Of a stretch of DNA of 64,000 nt, positions 52,582 to 61,805 are shown piece by piece. Every line of letters starts with the position of its first letter. Position 1 is the first letter of the stretch. Origin of the DNA: Oceanicola sp. GTDB lineage: Bacteria > Pseudomonadota > Alphaproteobacteria > Rhodobacterales > Rhodobacteraceae. A program made the position numbers and the translations under genes. The notes below the pieces were generated by a model. It was not told the DNA's origin and did no database searches. It saw only the letters and a program-made list of their open reading frames with translations. Location: NCBI GenBank assembly GCA_017792405.1, contig CP051231.1, forward strand, positions 384,634 to 448,633, read 5' to 3'.

Positions 52582-53609
52582 CCCTGCGCCTCGGCGTCGT
52601 CGGCTACGGCACCGGCGGTCAGCACTTTCACAGCCCCTTCGTCCACGCGGCCGAGGGGGTCACGCTGGCCGGGGTGGTCGCCCGCGCGCCTGCCACCGTC
52701 GCCAAGGTCCGCGCCGACTGGCCAGATGTGCCCGTCTACGCCTCGCTGACCGATCTGATCGCGGCCGGCAGCTGCGATGCCGTCACCATCACCACGCCAC
52801 CCGCCACCCGGCGCGCGCTGGTGCTGGAGGCCATCGCTGCCGGGCTGCACGTGGTCGCCGACAAGCCCTTTGCCCCCTCCGCGGCCGATGCCCGCGAACT
52901 GGCGCAGGCGGCAGAGGCCAAGGGCGTTCGCCTCGGCGTCTTCCAGAACCGCCGCTGGGATGCCGACCTGCGCACCCTCGCCGCAGTGATCGAGGCAGGC
53001 CGCCTCGGCACCCTCTGGCGCGTCCACAACCGGATGGATTTTGACGACCCCGCCACGCTGGAGCAAGGTCCCGAGGGCGGGCTGCTGCGCGATCTCGGCT
53101 CCCACCTCGTCGACCAGATGCTCTGGCTCCTCGGCCCGGTCGCCCACGTCTCCGCCCATCTCGACCATGTCGACATGCCCGAGGGTCTGACCGACGCCGC
53201 CTTTCACATCACGCTGAGGCACAAAAGCGGCGTGTTTTCCGTGGTCTCCGCCTCCAAGCTGAACCGGATGAACACCCGCGAGCTGCGCGCCTACGGCGAC
53301 AAGGGCGCATGGCTCCAGCACGGCACCGATGTGCAGGCGCAAGCCATTTTCGCGGGACAGCGTCCGTGGGATGACATGGCCGCCTGGGGCCATGAGCCCG
53401 AGCACGCATGGGGCACGCTCCACAGCGAGGCCGGGGCCGAGCGCCTGCCCTCCCAGCAGGGCCGCTACCACGATTACTACAGTGCCTTCGCCCAGGCCGT
53501 CGCCAGCGGCGGCCCGCTCCCGGTGAGCGCCGCGGAAGGGGCCGCCGTGCTCGATGTGCTCGACGCCGCCCGCCTCAGCCACGAGCGCGGCACGTCGGTC
53601 GCGCTCTAA
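52578..53609 (+). CDS. Gfo/Idh/MocA family oxidoreductase
   Basis: The 343-aa enzyme resembles the YceM/scyllo-inositol dehydrogenase branch: LRLGVVGYGTGGQHFHSPF, VVADKPFAPSAADA, GVFQNRRWDADL and GLLRDLGSHLVDQMLWLLG. The ATG at 52578 overlaps the preceding stop. Two consecutive Gfo/Idh enzymes suggest sequential or interconverting oxidation of a cyclitol or sugar acid. Confidence 0.9.
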   Translation: MTLRLGVVGYGTGGQHFHSPFVHAAEGVTLAGVVARAPATVAKVRADWPDVPVYASLTDLIAAGSCDAVTITTPPATRRALVLEAIAAGLHVVADKPFAPSAADARELAQAAEAKGVRLGVFQNRRWDADLRTLAAVIEAGRLGTLWRVHNRMDFDDPATLEQGPEGGLLRDLGSHLVDQMLWLLGPVAHVSAHLDHVDMPEGLTDAAFHITLRHKSGVFSVVSASKLNRMNTRELRAYGDKGAWLQHGTDVQAQAIFAGQRPWDDMAAWGHEPEHAWGTLHSEAGAERLPSQQGRYHDYYSAFAQAVASGGPLPVSAAEGAAVLDVLDAARLSHERGTSVAL

Positions 53610-53700
53610 GTCGGGGTTTGCCCCGGCACCCACCTGCTCCGCCCCTCTGGCCCCCGGCGCAGCGGCGGATTACGGTCGCCCCGAACACCGGGAGGACACC

Positions 53701-54471
53701 ATGACCAAGACCCACGCCAACACCCACGCCCTGATCATCGGCGGCACGCAGGGCCTTGGCCGTGCCATCGCGGAGCAACTGGTGGCCGAGGGCTGCACCA
53801 ACCTCATCATCGCCTCCCGCAATGTGCCGCGCGGCGAGGCCGTGGCCGAGGAGATCGGTGCCACCTTCATGCCGGTCGACCTGCTCGATACCGCCGCCAC
53901 CGTGGAACTGGTCGAAAAGGCCGCCGCCCACATGGGCAGGCTCGACGCACTGGTCAATTCGGCGGCCCTGACCGACCGTGGCACCGTGCTCGACACCTCA
54001 CCAGAGCTCTGGGACAGGCTGATGACAGCCAACGCCCGCTCGCCCTACTTCGCCCTCCAGCGCATGGCCCAGCTCGCCATCGAGGCGGGCCACCCGGCCT
54101 CGGTCGTCAACATCCTCTCCATCGTCGTCCACGGCGGCCAGTCCTTCCTGTCGCCCTACGCCGCCTCCAAGGCGCTCATGGTGAACGTCACCAAGAACGC
54201 CGCCAGCACGCTTTCGCACCATCGCATCCGGGTGAATGGCATCAACTGCGGCTGGATGGATACCCCCGGCGAAGACGAGATTCAGCGCAAGTATCACGAC
54301 GGCGGCGACGACTGGCTCGAGAAGGCCGAGGCGCGCATGCCCTTCGGCATGCTGGTCAAAACGCCCCACGTCGCCCACCTCGCCAGCTACCTGCTGAGCG
54401 AGAACGCGGGCGTCATGACCGGCGCCTGTATCGACTTCGATCAGGTCGTCCCCGGCATGTATCCCGAGTGA
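53701..54471 (+). CDS. Short-chain dehydrogenase/reductase
   Basis: The 256-aa SDR has ALIIGGTQGLGRAIAEQL (cofactor-binding TGxxxGxG variant GGTQGLG), LVNSAALTD (NNAG variant), and the active site YAASK (SPYAASKALMVNVTK) preceded by Ser. GGAGG upstream of the ATG supports the start. It closes the operon begun by the PanB-like gene, probably reducing or oxidising a carbonyl of the same pathway. Confidence 0.9.
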   Translation: MTKTHANTHALIIGGTQGLGRAIAEQLVAEGCTNLIIASRNVPRGEAVAEEIGATFMPVDLLDTAATVELVEKAAAHMGRLDALVNSAALTDRGTVLDTSPELWDRLMTANARSPYFALQRMAQLAIEAGHPASVVNILSIVVHGGQSFLSPYAASKALMVNVTKNAASTLSHHRIRVNGINCGWMDTPGEDEIQRKYHDGGDDWLEKAEARMPFGMLVKTPHVAHLASYLLSENAGVMTGACIDFDQVVPGMYPE

Positions 54472-54664
54472 CCGCCGGATTTTCTTGCTGCAAGTACGCG
54501 GCGTGATCTTCTTCACTCCCGCCCCTCACATGAGGCACAACGGCGAGTGCCGGTCGCAGGGCCGCTAAGGCCCGGCCGACGAGCGCAGCGAGCCCGCCGA
54601 CAGCCCCCTTGCGCCCGATGCTTGACTCTGTCAGCCTTTCTCCGAAACCACTTCGGATACCCCA

Positions 54665-55723
54665 ATGACAGACTGGCCCGCCCCCCGCATCTTCGACGGA
54701 CACAACGACACGCTCCTGCGGATCATGTCCGGCAAGATCACCGCGCAAGACGTGGCCGCAGGCCTCCCCGATGGCCATATCGACCTGCCCCGCGCCAAGC
54801 AGGGCGGTTTCGGCGGCGGCTTCTTCGCCATGTTCGTCCCCAGCCCCGCCGACAAGGCGGTGCGCTACGAGGTGATGGAAAATCCGCCCTACGACCTGCC
54901 CCTGCCGCCGCCGATTCCGCAGGCCGAGGCGTGGGATTTCGTCACCCGCGAATTTGCAGAGCTGGAGGCGCTGGAGGCCGCCGGGGCCATCACCCTCTGC
55001 CGCACCGCCGCCGAGATCGAGGCCGCGCTGCAGGGTGAGCGCATGGCCGCCGTCGCCCATATCGAGGGCGCCGAGGCGATCTCCGAAGGCTGCGAAGAGC
55101 TGGAGCAACTCCACGCCCGTGGCCTGCGGTCGCTAGGGCCGGTCTGGTCGCGCCCCACCGTCTTTGGCGAGGGCGTGCCTTTCCGCTTCCCCTCCACCGG
55201 TGACATCGGCCCCGGGTTGACCGAGGCGGGCAAGCGGCTGGTCGCGGAGTGTAACCGGTTGAAAATCATGCTCGATCTCAGCCATCTCAACGAGAAGGGC
55301 GTCGATGATATCGCCGCGCTCACCGATGCGCCGCTGGTCGCCACCCACTCCAACGCCCATGCCGTCACGCCCCACTCGCGCAACCTCACCGACCGGCAGC
55401 TCGCCCAGATCGCCGAGACCGGCGGCATGGTCGGCATCAACTTCGCCTCCGCCTTCCTACGGACCGACGGCAAGATGCTGGCGGACTTTTCGCTTGACCT
55501 AATGATGCGTCACCTTGACCATCTGGTAAAATTCCTCGGCGAGGACGGTGTCGGCTTCGGCTCCGATTTCGACGGCGCCCTCGTTCCGCAGGAGATCACG
55601 GATTGTGCCGGCCTGCCCAATCTTCGGGCAGCGCTGCGCAAACATGGGGTGGATGATGCGCTCATGCACAAGCTGGCCCATGGTAACTGGTTGCGCGTGT
55701 TGCGCGCGACATGGGGAGAATGA
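54665..55723 (+). CDS. Membrane dipeptidase (M19, renal-dipeptidase-like)
   Basis: The 352-aa zinc peptidase shows IFDGHNDTLL (first metal ligands), VAHIEGAEAISEG with the bridging Glu, LDLSHLNEKGV, VATHSNAHAVTPHSRNLTDRQL and GVGFGSDFDGA. It cleaves dipeptides including D-amino-acid-containing ones. No signal peptide is seen, so it is cytoplasmic here. It lies 60 bases before a dipeptide/oligopeptide ABC transporter, which supplies its probable substrates. Confidence 0.93.
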   Translation: MTDWPAPRIFDGHNDTLLRIMSGKITAQDVAAGLPDGHIDLPRAKQGGFGGGFFAMFVPSPADKAVRYEVMENPPYDLPLPPPIPQAEAWDFVTREFAELEALEAAGAITLCRTAAEIEAALQGERMAAVAHIEGAEAISEGCEELEQLHARGLRSLGPVWSRPTVFGEGVPFRFPSTGDIGPGLTEAGKRLVAECNRLKIMLDLSHLNEKGVDDIAALTDAPLVATHSNAHAVTPHSRNLTDRQLAQIAETGGMVGINFASAFLRTDGKMLADFSLDLMMRHLDHLVKFLGEDGVGFGSDFDGALVPQEITDCAGLPNLRAALRKHGVDDALMHKLAHGNWLRVLRATWGE

Positions 55724-55783
55724 CCCCATCCATAAATGAGGCGGCAGGCAAATGACCGCGTCAACAACAGGGAGTTCTGATCA

Positions 55784-57385
55784 ATGACACATCGCAAACT
55801 TCTGCGAACCACTGCCCTTGTGGCAGCCCTCATGGGCGGCATGGCCGCGCCGGTTCTGGCCGAGACACCGCCCAACATGCTGGTGATCGCCAACCGGATC
55901 GACGACATCAAAACCTTCGACCCGCAGGAGAGCTTCGAGTTCGCCGGCGCCGACGTGTCGCGCAACGTCTACGAAAAACTGGTCAACTTCGACCCGATGG
56001 ATCTCGACGCCGGGTTCGGCCCGCAGCTGGCCGAAAGCTGGGAGATCTCCGAAGACGGCAAGACCATCACCTTCAAGATCGCCGAAGGCCACGTCTTCTC
56101 CTCCGGCAACCCGGTGACCGCCAAGGACGTGGAGTTCTCGCTGCGCCGCGCCGTGAAGCTCGACAAGACGCCGTCGTTCATCATCACCCAGTTCGGCCTG
56201 ACCGCCGACAACGTGGACGAGATGGTGCAAGCGACCGATGACATGACCGTCTCGGTCACGCTCGACAAGCAGTATGCCCTGTCGTTCGTGCTCAACTGCC
56301 TGACCGCCACCATCGGCGGCATCGTGGATATGGAAACCGCGATGGCCAATGAGGTCGACGGTGACATGGGCAACGAGTGGCTCCGCACCAACACCGCCGG
56401 CTCCGGCCCCTACAAGGTGGTCGACTGGAAGCCCAACGAGTCCGTGCTGATGGACCTCAACCCCAACTATCACGGCGACAAGCCGGCGATGGAGCGGATC
56501 ATCGTCCAGCACATCCAAGAGAGCGCCACCCAGCGGCTCCAGCTCGAGCGCGGTGACATCGACATCGCCCGCAACCTCTCCCCCGAGGACGTGGCCGGCG
56601 CGATGGAAGTCGACGGCGTGAAGGTGCTCGACGAGCAGCGCGGCCAGATCATGTACTGGGCCGCCAACCAGAAAAACGAGATGCTCTCCGACCCCAAGGT
56701 GCTCGAAGCGCTCAAGTGGTCGGTCGACTATCAGGGCATGGCTGACAGCTTCCTCAAGGGCCAGTGGATCGTGCATCAGGCCTACCTGCCGCTCACCTTC
56801 CTCGGCGCGCTGGAAGACAAGCCCTTCGGCCTCGACATGGACAAGGCCAAGGCGGCGCTTGCTGAGTCGGGCTTCCCCGATTGCGGCCCGATCAAGATCT
56901 CGGTCCGCGAGGCGCAGGAGCGGATGGACATCGCCCAATCGCTGCAAAACACTTGGGGCCAGCTCGGCTGCGAGGTGGAGCTGATCGTCGGCACCGGCGC
57001 GCAAACCCTCGACCGCTACCGCGCCCGCGAGCACGATATCTACGTCGGCGCATGGGGCCCGGACTATCCCGACCCCAACACCAACGCCGGCACCTTCGCC
57101 GCCAACCCCGACAACGCCGACGAGGCCGGCAACACCGGTTACCTCGCATGGCGCAACGCCTGGGATGCGGCCGCCTTCAACGACGGCACCCTCGCCGCCG
57201 TGGTCGAGAACGACACCGAAGCGCGCAAGCAGATGTATCTCGACAGCCAGGCGCAGTTCCAGCAGGAGTCCCCGTTCGGGATCATGTTCCAGCGGATCGA
57301 ACAGTCCGGCCTGCGCTCCAACGTCGAGAACTGGGTCGTCGGTGGCGCCACCACCGCCGTGTCTTACTGGGTCGTGACCAAGTAA
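55784..57385 (+). CDS. Dipeptide/oligopeptide ABC transporter substrate-binding protein (SBP family 5)
   Basis: The 533-aa periplasmic protein has a Sec signal (MTHRKLLRTTALVAALMGGMAAPVLA) and the SBP_bac_5 pattern: IDDIKTFDPQESFEF, VYEKLVNFD, FKIAEGHVFSSGNPVTAKDVEFS and NTAGSGPYKVVDWKPNES. It feeds the DppB/DppC permeases encoded next. The peptide ligand cannot be read from sequence. Confidence 0.93.
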   Translation: MTHRKLLRTTALVAALMGGMAAPVLAETPPNMLVIANRIDDIKTFDPQESFEFAGADVSRNVYEKLVNFDPMDLDAGFGPQLAESWEISEDGKTITFKIAEGHVFSSGNPVTAKDVEFSLRRAVKLDKTPSFIITQFGLTADNVDEMVQATDDMTVSVTLDKQYALSFVLNCLTATIGGIVDMETAMANEVDGDMGNEWLRTNTAGSGPYKVVDWKPNESVLMDLNPNYHGDKPAMERIIVQHIQESATQRLQLERGDIDIARNLSPEDVAGAMEVDGVKVLDEQRGQIMYWAANQKNEMLSDPKVLEALKWSVDYQGMADSFLKGQWIVHQAYLPLTFLGALEDKPFGLDMDKAKAALAESGFPDCGPIKISVREAQERMDIAQSLQNTWGQLGCEVELIVGTGAQTLDRYRAREHDIYVGAWGPDYPDPNTNAGTFAANPDNADEAGNTGYLAWRNAWDAAAFNDGTLAAVVENDTEARKQMYLDSQAQFQQESPFGIMFQRIEQSGLRSNVENWVVGGATTAVSYWVVTK

Positions 57386-57395
57386 GCGCCGCCCA

Positions 57396-58454
57396 GTGAC
57401 AGAAGTAACACAGCACTCGGAGGACCGGCGCGGGCCGGTCCTCCCCCCTTGGCTCAAGAAGCTGGCCGCCACGCTGCTCACCGTGGCCGTCACCTTGTTG
57501 GGTCTTCTCTTCGTGACCTTCATGATCGGCCGCGTCATGCCGATCGACCCGGTCCTCGCCGTCATCGGCGAGCGGGCGACACAGGCGCAATACGATGCCG
57601 CCTACCTCGAGCTGGGCCTCGACAAGAGCCTGCTCGAGCAGTTCTTCATCTACGTCCGCGATGTCCTCTCGGGCGACTTCGGCAAATCCATCCGCACCGG
57701 CCAGCAGGTCACGACCGACATCGCCCGCGTCTTCCCCGCCACGCTGGAGCTGGCGACGCTGGGCACCATCATCGGCATCGTGCTGGGCGTGCCGCTCGGC
57801 GTCATGGCCGCCGTCTATCGCGGCTCGTGGATCGACCAGACGGCCCGCTTCGTCGGCCTCATCGGCTACTCCATGCCGATCTTCTGGCTCGGCCTCGTCG
57901 GCCTGCTGATCTTCTACGGCATCCTCGACTGGGTCGAAGGCCCGGGCCGCCTTGGCGTGTTTTATCAAGGGCTTGTCACCGAGCGCACCGGCCTGCTGCT
58001 GGTGGATTCAGCCATCGATGGCGATTGGACCGTGTTCAAAAACGCCTTCGGCCACATCATCCTGCCGGCCGCGCTGCTGGGATATTACTCTCTGGCCTAC
58101 ATCAGCCGGATGACCCGCAGCTTCATGCTGGAGCAGCTCAACTCCGAGTATGTGACCACCGCGCGGGTCAAGGGCCTCTCCGAGCGCAAGGTCATCTGGC
58201 GCCACGCCTTCCGAAACATCCGCATCCAGCTCATCACCGTGATCGCGCTGGCCTATGCCAACCTGCTCGAAGGCTCGGTGCTGACCGAGATCATCTTCGC
58301 CTGGCCCGGCCTCGGCAGCTACATCACCACCTCGCTTCTGGCGAATGACATGAACTCGGTGCTCGGCGGCACTGTCGTGATCGGCACCATCTTCGTGGGG
58401 CTCAACATCTTCTCCGACCTGCTCTACCGCTTCTTCGATCCGAGGGCGAAATGA
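57396..58454 (+). CDS. Dipeptide ABC transporter permease (DppB type)
   Basis: The 352-aa membrane protein starts at a GTG 10 bases after the binding protein. It has six hydrophobic helices and the permease EAA-type loop (TTARVKGLSERKVIWRHAFRN). It overlaps the DppC-type gene by 4 bases. Together they form the channel of the peptide importer. Confidence 0.93.
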   Translation: MTEVTQHSEDRRGPVLPPWLKKLAATLLTVAVTLLGLLFVTFMIGRVMPIDPVLAVIGERATQAQYDAAYLELGLDKSLLEQFFIYVRDVLSGDFGKSIRTGQQVTTDIARVFPATLELATLGTIIGIVLGVPLGVMAAVYRGSWIDQTARFVGLIGYSMPIFWLGLVGLLIFYGILDWVEGPGRLGVFYQGLVTERTGLLLVDSAIDGDWTVFKNAFGHIILPAALLGYYSLAYISRMTRSFMLEQLNSEYVTTARVKGLSERKVIWRHAFRNIRIQLITVIALAYANLLEGSVLTEIIFAWPGLGSYITTSLLANDMNSVLGGTVVIGTIFVGLNIFSDLLYRFFDPRAK

Positions 58455-59383
58455 CGGAGCTTCCCAACCCCGCCCCCAAACCCACGTGGCGCGAATGGCT
58501 GATGACCGATGCGCCCGCCTCGCGCCGTCAGGCCCGTGCTGCCGCATGGTATGCCGGCTGGTGCGCGTTCCGCGGCAACACCCTTGCGATGGCCGGCCTC
58601 ATCGTGCTGATCGTGCTCATCCTCGCCGCCGTCTTCGCGCCGTGGCTCGCCACCCACGACCCCTTCGCGCAGGATCTGGCCATGCGCCTGAAGGCACCGG
58701 GGGAGGAGGGCTTTCTGCTCGGGTCGGATTCGCTCGGGCGTGATATCTACTCCCGCCTGCTCTTCGGCGCACGCATCTCGCTTTACATCGTCGCGCTGGT
58801 CGCCCTTGTCGCACCCCTGTTGGGCCTGATCATCGGCACCATCGCGGGCTACATGGGCGGCTGGGTCGATATCGTGCTGATGCGCTTCACCGATATCTTC
58901 CTCGCCTTCCCCCGGCTGATCCTCGCGCTGGCCTTCGTGGCGGCGCTGGGCGCGGGCATCGAGAATGCCGTGCTGGCAATCTCGCTCACAGCATGGCCGC
59001 CCTACGCCCGGATCGCGCGGGCCGAAACGCTCACGATCCGCAACTCCGACTATATCCACGCCATCCGCCTGCAGGGCGCAGGGGCCGTGCGGATCATCAC
59101 CCGCCATGTCTGGCCGCTCTGCATTTCCAGCCTCGTTATCCGCGTCACCCTCGACATGGCCGGCATAATCCTCACCGCCGCAGGCCTCGGCTTCCTCGGC
59201 CTCGGCGCCCAGCCGCCCTCGCCGGAATGGGGCGCAATGGTCTCGGAGGGCCGCAAGTACATCCTCGACTACTGGTGGGTCGCCACCATCCCCGGCCTTG
59301 CCATCTTCGCCATCTCCCTCGCCTTCAACCTGCTGGGCGACGGTCTGCGCGACGTGCTGGACCCGAAGGAGAGCAAATCGTGA
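58451..59383 (+). CDS. Dipeptide ABC transporter permease (DppC type)
   Basis: The 310-aa membrane protein has a cytoplasmic N-terminus, six helices, GSDSLGRDIYSRLLFGARISL and the EAA-like IHAIRLQGAGAVRIITRHVWP. It is coupled to the DppB and DppD genes by 4-base overlaps. Confidence 0.93.
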   Translation: MTELPNPAPKPTWREWLMTDAPASRRQARAAAWYAGWCAFRGNTLAMAGLIVLIVLILAAVFAPWLATHDPFAQDLAMRLKAPGEEGFLLGSDSLGRDIYSRLLFGARISLYIVALVALVAPLLGLIIGTIAGYMGGWVDIVLMRFTDIFLAFPRLILALAFVAALGAGIENAVLAISLTAWPPYARIARAETLTIRNSDYIHAIRLQGAGAVRIITRHVWPLCISSLVIRVTLDMAGIILTAAGLGFLGLGAQPPSPEWGAMVSEGRKYILDYWWVATIPGLAIFAISLAFNLLGDGLRDVLDPKESKS

Positions 59384-60237
59384 GCGATACCCTCCTCGAT
59401 GTCGAAAATCTCTGGGTCCGCTTCCCCACCCGCAACGGTATCTTCGATGCGGTGCGCGGCATCTCCTTCTCGCTCGGGCGCGAGCGGCTCGGTATCGTGG
59501 GCGAGAGTGGCTCCGGCAAGTCGATGACCGGCCGCGCCGTGCTGAAGCTCATCCGCAAGCCCGGTTTCGTGGAAGCGGACAAGATGCAGATGGGCGAGAC
59601 CGACCTGCTCACCGCCTCCGAGCGCGACATGCGCGCAATTCGGGGCCGCCACGCCGCGATGATCATGCAAGACCCCAAGTTCTCGCTGAATCCGGTGATG
59701 ACGGTCGAGCAGCAGATGGTCGAGGCCCTGACCACCCATGAGCGGGTGAGCCGACGCGAGGCCCGCTCCCGCGCCCTCGAGATGCTCGACGCCGTGGCGA
59801 TCCGCGAGCCGGAACGCGTGCTCAGGCTCTACCCCCACGAGGTCTCCGGCGGCATGGGCCAGCGCATCATGATCGCCATGATGCTGATCCCCGACCCCGA
59901 GATCCTCATCGCCGACGAGCCGACCTCGGCGCTCGACGTTTCGGTGCAGCTTCAGGTGCTGGAGATCATGGACAAGCTGGTGAAAGACCGGGGCATGGGC
60001 CTCATCTTCATCAGCCACGACCTCAACCTCGTCGCCAACTTCTGCGACCGGGTGGCGGTCATGTACGCTGGCCGGATCGTCGAGGTCTGCGAGGCGGGCA
60101 AGCTGCAAGAAGCGCAGCACCCCTACACCCGCGGCCTGCTCAACGCGGTGCCCGACCTCGAACACCCCCGCGACCGGCTGGAAGTGCTGGAGCGCGACCC
60201 GGCTTGGCGCGAGGCCCCATCGGTGAGCGCACGATGA
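59380..60237 (+). CDS. Dipeptide ABC transporter ATPase (DppD type)
   Basis: The 285-aa ATPase has Walker A GESGSGKSM, the signature VSGGMGQRIMIA (with GG-MGQ in place of GGQRQ) and Walker B ILIADEPTSALD, then the C-terminal oligopeptide-type segment AQHPYTRGLLNAVPD. The GTG start overlaps the DppC stop. It pairs with the DppF-type ATPase. Confidence 0.92.
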   Translation: MSDTLLDVENLWVRFPTRNGIFDAVRGISFSLGRERLGIVGESGSGKSMTGRAVLKLIRKPGFVEADKMQMGETDLLTASERDMRAIRGRHAAMIMQDPKFSLNPVMTVEQQMVEALTTHERVSRREARSRALEMLDAVAIREPERVLRLYPHEVSGGMGQRIMIAMMLIPDPEILIADEPTSALDVSVQLQVLEIMDKLVKDRGMGLIFISHDLNLVANFCDRVAVMYAGRIVEVCEAGKLQEAQHPYTRGLLNAVPDLEHPRDRLEVLERDPAWREAPSVSAR

Positions 60238-61007
60238 ACATGGCAAACGACAACGGCGCAATCGACATTCGCAACCTCCGCGTCTGGTTCGGCGAGGGCG
60301 CGGCCCGCAACGTCGCTGTAAAGGGCATGAACCTCGCGGTCGGCGCAGGCGAGAGCTTTGGCCTCGTCGGCGAGAGCGGCTCGGGCAAATCCACCGTGCT
60401 CCGCGCCATCGCCGGGCTGGTCGAAAGTTGGGACGGCAGCATCACCGTCGGCGGCGAGAGTCTGCGCCAGAAAGGCCGCTCCAAGGCCTTCTACAAAACC
60501 GTGCAGATGGTCTTCCAAGACCCCTACGCCTCGCTCCACCCGCGCCACACGGTCGACCGGGTGCTGGGCGAGACCCTGCAACTCCACGGCTTCTCCGATA
60601 TCGACGCCCGCATCACCCGCCTGCTCGACTCGGTCGGCCTCGGCGGCGGCTTCCGCTTTCGCTACCCGCACCAGCTTTCGGGCGGTCAGCGCCAGCGCGT
60701 CGCCATCGCCCGCGCCCTCGCCCCCGAGCCCCGCATCCTGCTGCTTGACGAGCCGACCTCCGCGCTCGACGTGTCGGTGCAGGCCGAAATCCTCAACCTG
60801 CTCAGCGACCTGCGCAGCGAGATGGGCCTCACCTACCTGATGGTCAGCCATGACCTCGGCGTTGTCGGCCACATGTGCGGGCAGGTCGCGGTGATGCAGC
60901 AGGGCGAAATCGTCGAAGAACTCGGCGTGGCCGAAATGCGCAAACTTCAGGCCAACCACCCCTACACCAAGCACCTGCTCGAAAGCTCGCTGGGCGCGAT
61001 CCGCTGA
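60234..61007 (+). CDS. Dipeptide ABC transporter ATPase (DppF type)
   Basis: The 257-aa ATPase has GESGSGKSTVLRAIAGL, LSGGQRQRVAIARAL and ILLLDEPTSALDVSVQ, and ends NHPYTKHLLESSLGAIR. I start at the ATG at 60234 that overlaps the DppD stop; a GTG further upstream lies inside DppD. It is the last gene of the peptide-transport operon. Confidence 0.92.
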   Translation: MNMANDNGAIDIRNLRVWFGEGAARNVAVKGMNLAVGAGESFGLVGESGSGKSTVLRAIAGLVESWDGSITVGGESLRQKGRSKAFYKTVQMVFQDPYASLHPRHTVDRVLGETLQLHGFSDIDARITRLLDSVGLGGGFRFRYPHQLSGGQRQRVAIARALAPEPRILLLDEPTSALDVSVQAEILNLLSDLRSEMGLTYLMVSHDLGVVGHMCGQVAVMQQGEIVEELGVAEMRKLQANHPYTKHLLESSLGAIR

Positions 61008-61061
61008 CGCCTCCTGGCGGCATGGGGCGGACGGGGTATTTGCAGCCATGAATCGGAGCTA

Positions 61062-61084
61062 GGCACGTCGGTTTTCGACGTGCC
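61062..61084. terminator. Perfect hairpin after the peptide-transport operon
   Basis: GGCACGTCG and CGACGTGCC pair over 9 bp with a GTTTT loop, 54 bases after the last stop. No U-tract follows, so it may be a Rho-assisted end or an operator. Confidence 0.5.
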
Positions 61085-61220
61085 GCAAGATTCGGCGCCC
61101 CGCCCAAGTTTTGCGCAAGCGCCCATCCCGCCGCCATCCCGCCCCGCCACCCCGGCGCATCCGCTTGCCCGGTGCCGCAGCGCGGCATAGGCAGGGGCGT
61201 CCCGGTCAGCATGGCAGGAT

Positions 61221-61805
61221 ATGCCCGAGAAACTCTCCATCATCGTTGTCGAGGCCGATCGTGAGCGGGCGCTCCTGATCGTCGACAGCCTGCGCGAAGC
61301 AGGCGACTTCGACGTGGCGGTGATTTCCGAGGTCACAGGCCTCTCGCGCCGGATCTCCGAGATGAACCCCGATGTCGTGCTCATCGACATCAGCTCGCCT
61401 TCCCGCGACATGCTGGAAGAACTCGCGCTGGCCTCCGGCCCGATGGACCGGCCCGTGGCGCTCTTTGTCGACCACGACGATGCCGGGCTGACCCGCTCGG
61501 CCATCGAGGCGGGCGTCTCGGCCTATGTCGTCGACGGGCTGCGCCCCGACCGGATCAAGCCGATAATGGACGCCGCAATCGCGCGCTTTCACATGTTCAG
61601 CCAGATGCGCGCCGAACTGAAGGCGACCCGTCAGGCGCTCGAGGAACGCAAGATCATCGACCGCGCCAAGGGCCTGTTGATGAAGGCCAAGGGGCTGGAC
61701 GAAGACGAGGCCTATGCGCTGCTGCGCAAGGCCGCGATGGATCAGGGCGTCAAGCTGGCCGATGTGGCCCAAAGCCTCGTGACCGCGGCAGGGCTGCTCT
61801 CGTGA
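61221..61805 (+). CDS. nasT: ANTAR-domain antiterminator NasT
   Basis: The 194-aa protein has a receiver-like domain (SIIVVEADRERALLIVDSLREAG, with D56 in VVLIDIS) and a C-terminal ANTAR RNA-binding domain (about 130-190: ERKIIDRAKGLLMKAKGLDEDEAYALLRKAAMDQ). NasT binds paired hexaloop hairpins in nitrate-gene leaders and prevents termination. It is encoded together with its inhibitor NasS, with overlapping stop and start codons. Confidence 0.93.
   Translation: MPEKLSIIVVEADRERALLIVDSLREAGDFDVAVISEVTGLSRRISEMNPDVVLIDISSPSRDMLEELALASGPMDRPVALFVDHDDAGLTRSAIEAGVSAYVVDGLRPDRIKPIMDAAIARFHMFSQMRAELKATRQALEERKIIDRAKGLLMKAKGLDEDEAYALLRKAAMDQGVKLADVAQSLVTAAGLLS

Noticed and set aside
55781..57565. 594-aa open frame on the minus strand
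   Set aside because: It is the antisense shadow of the peptide-binding protein gene, with no RBS and low-complexity G/V/H/D-rich sequence typical of GC-rich antisense frames. The same applies to 36744-38426 and 28159-29151.
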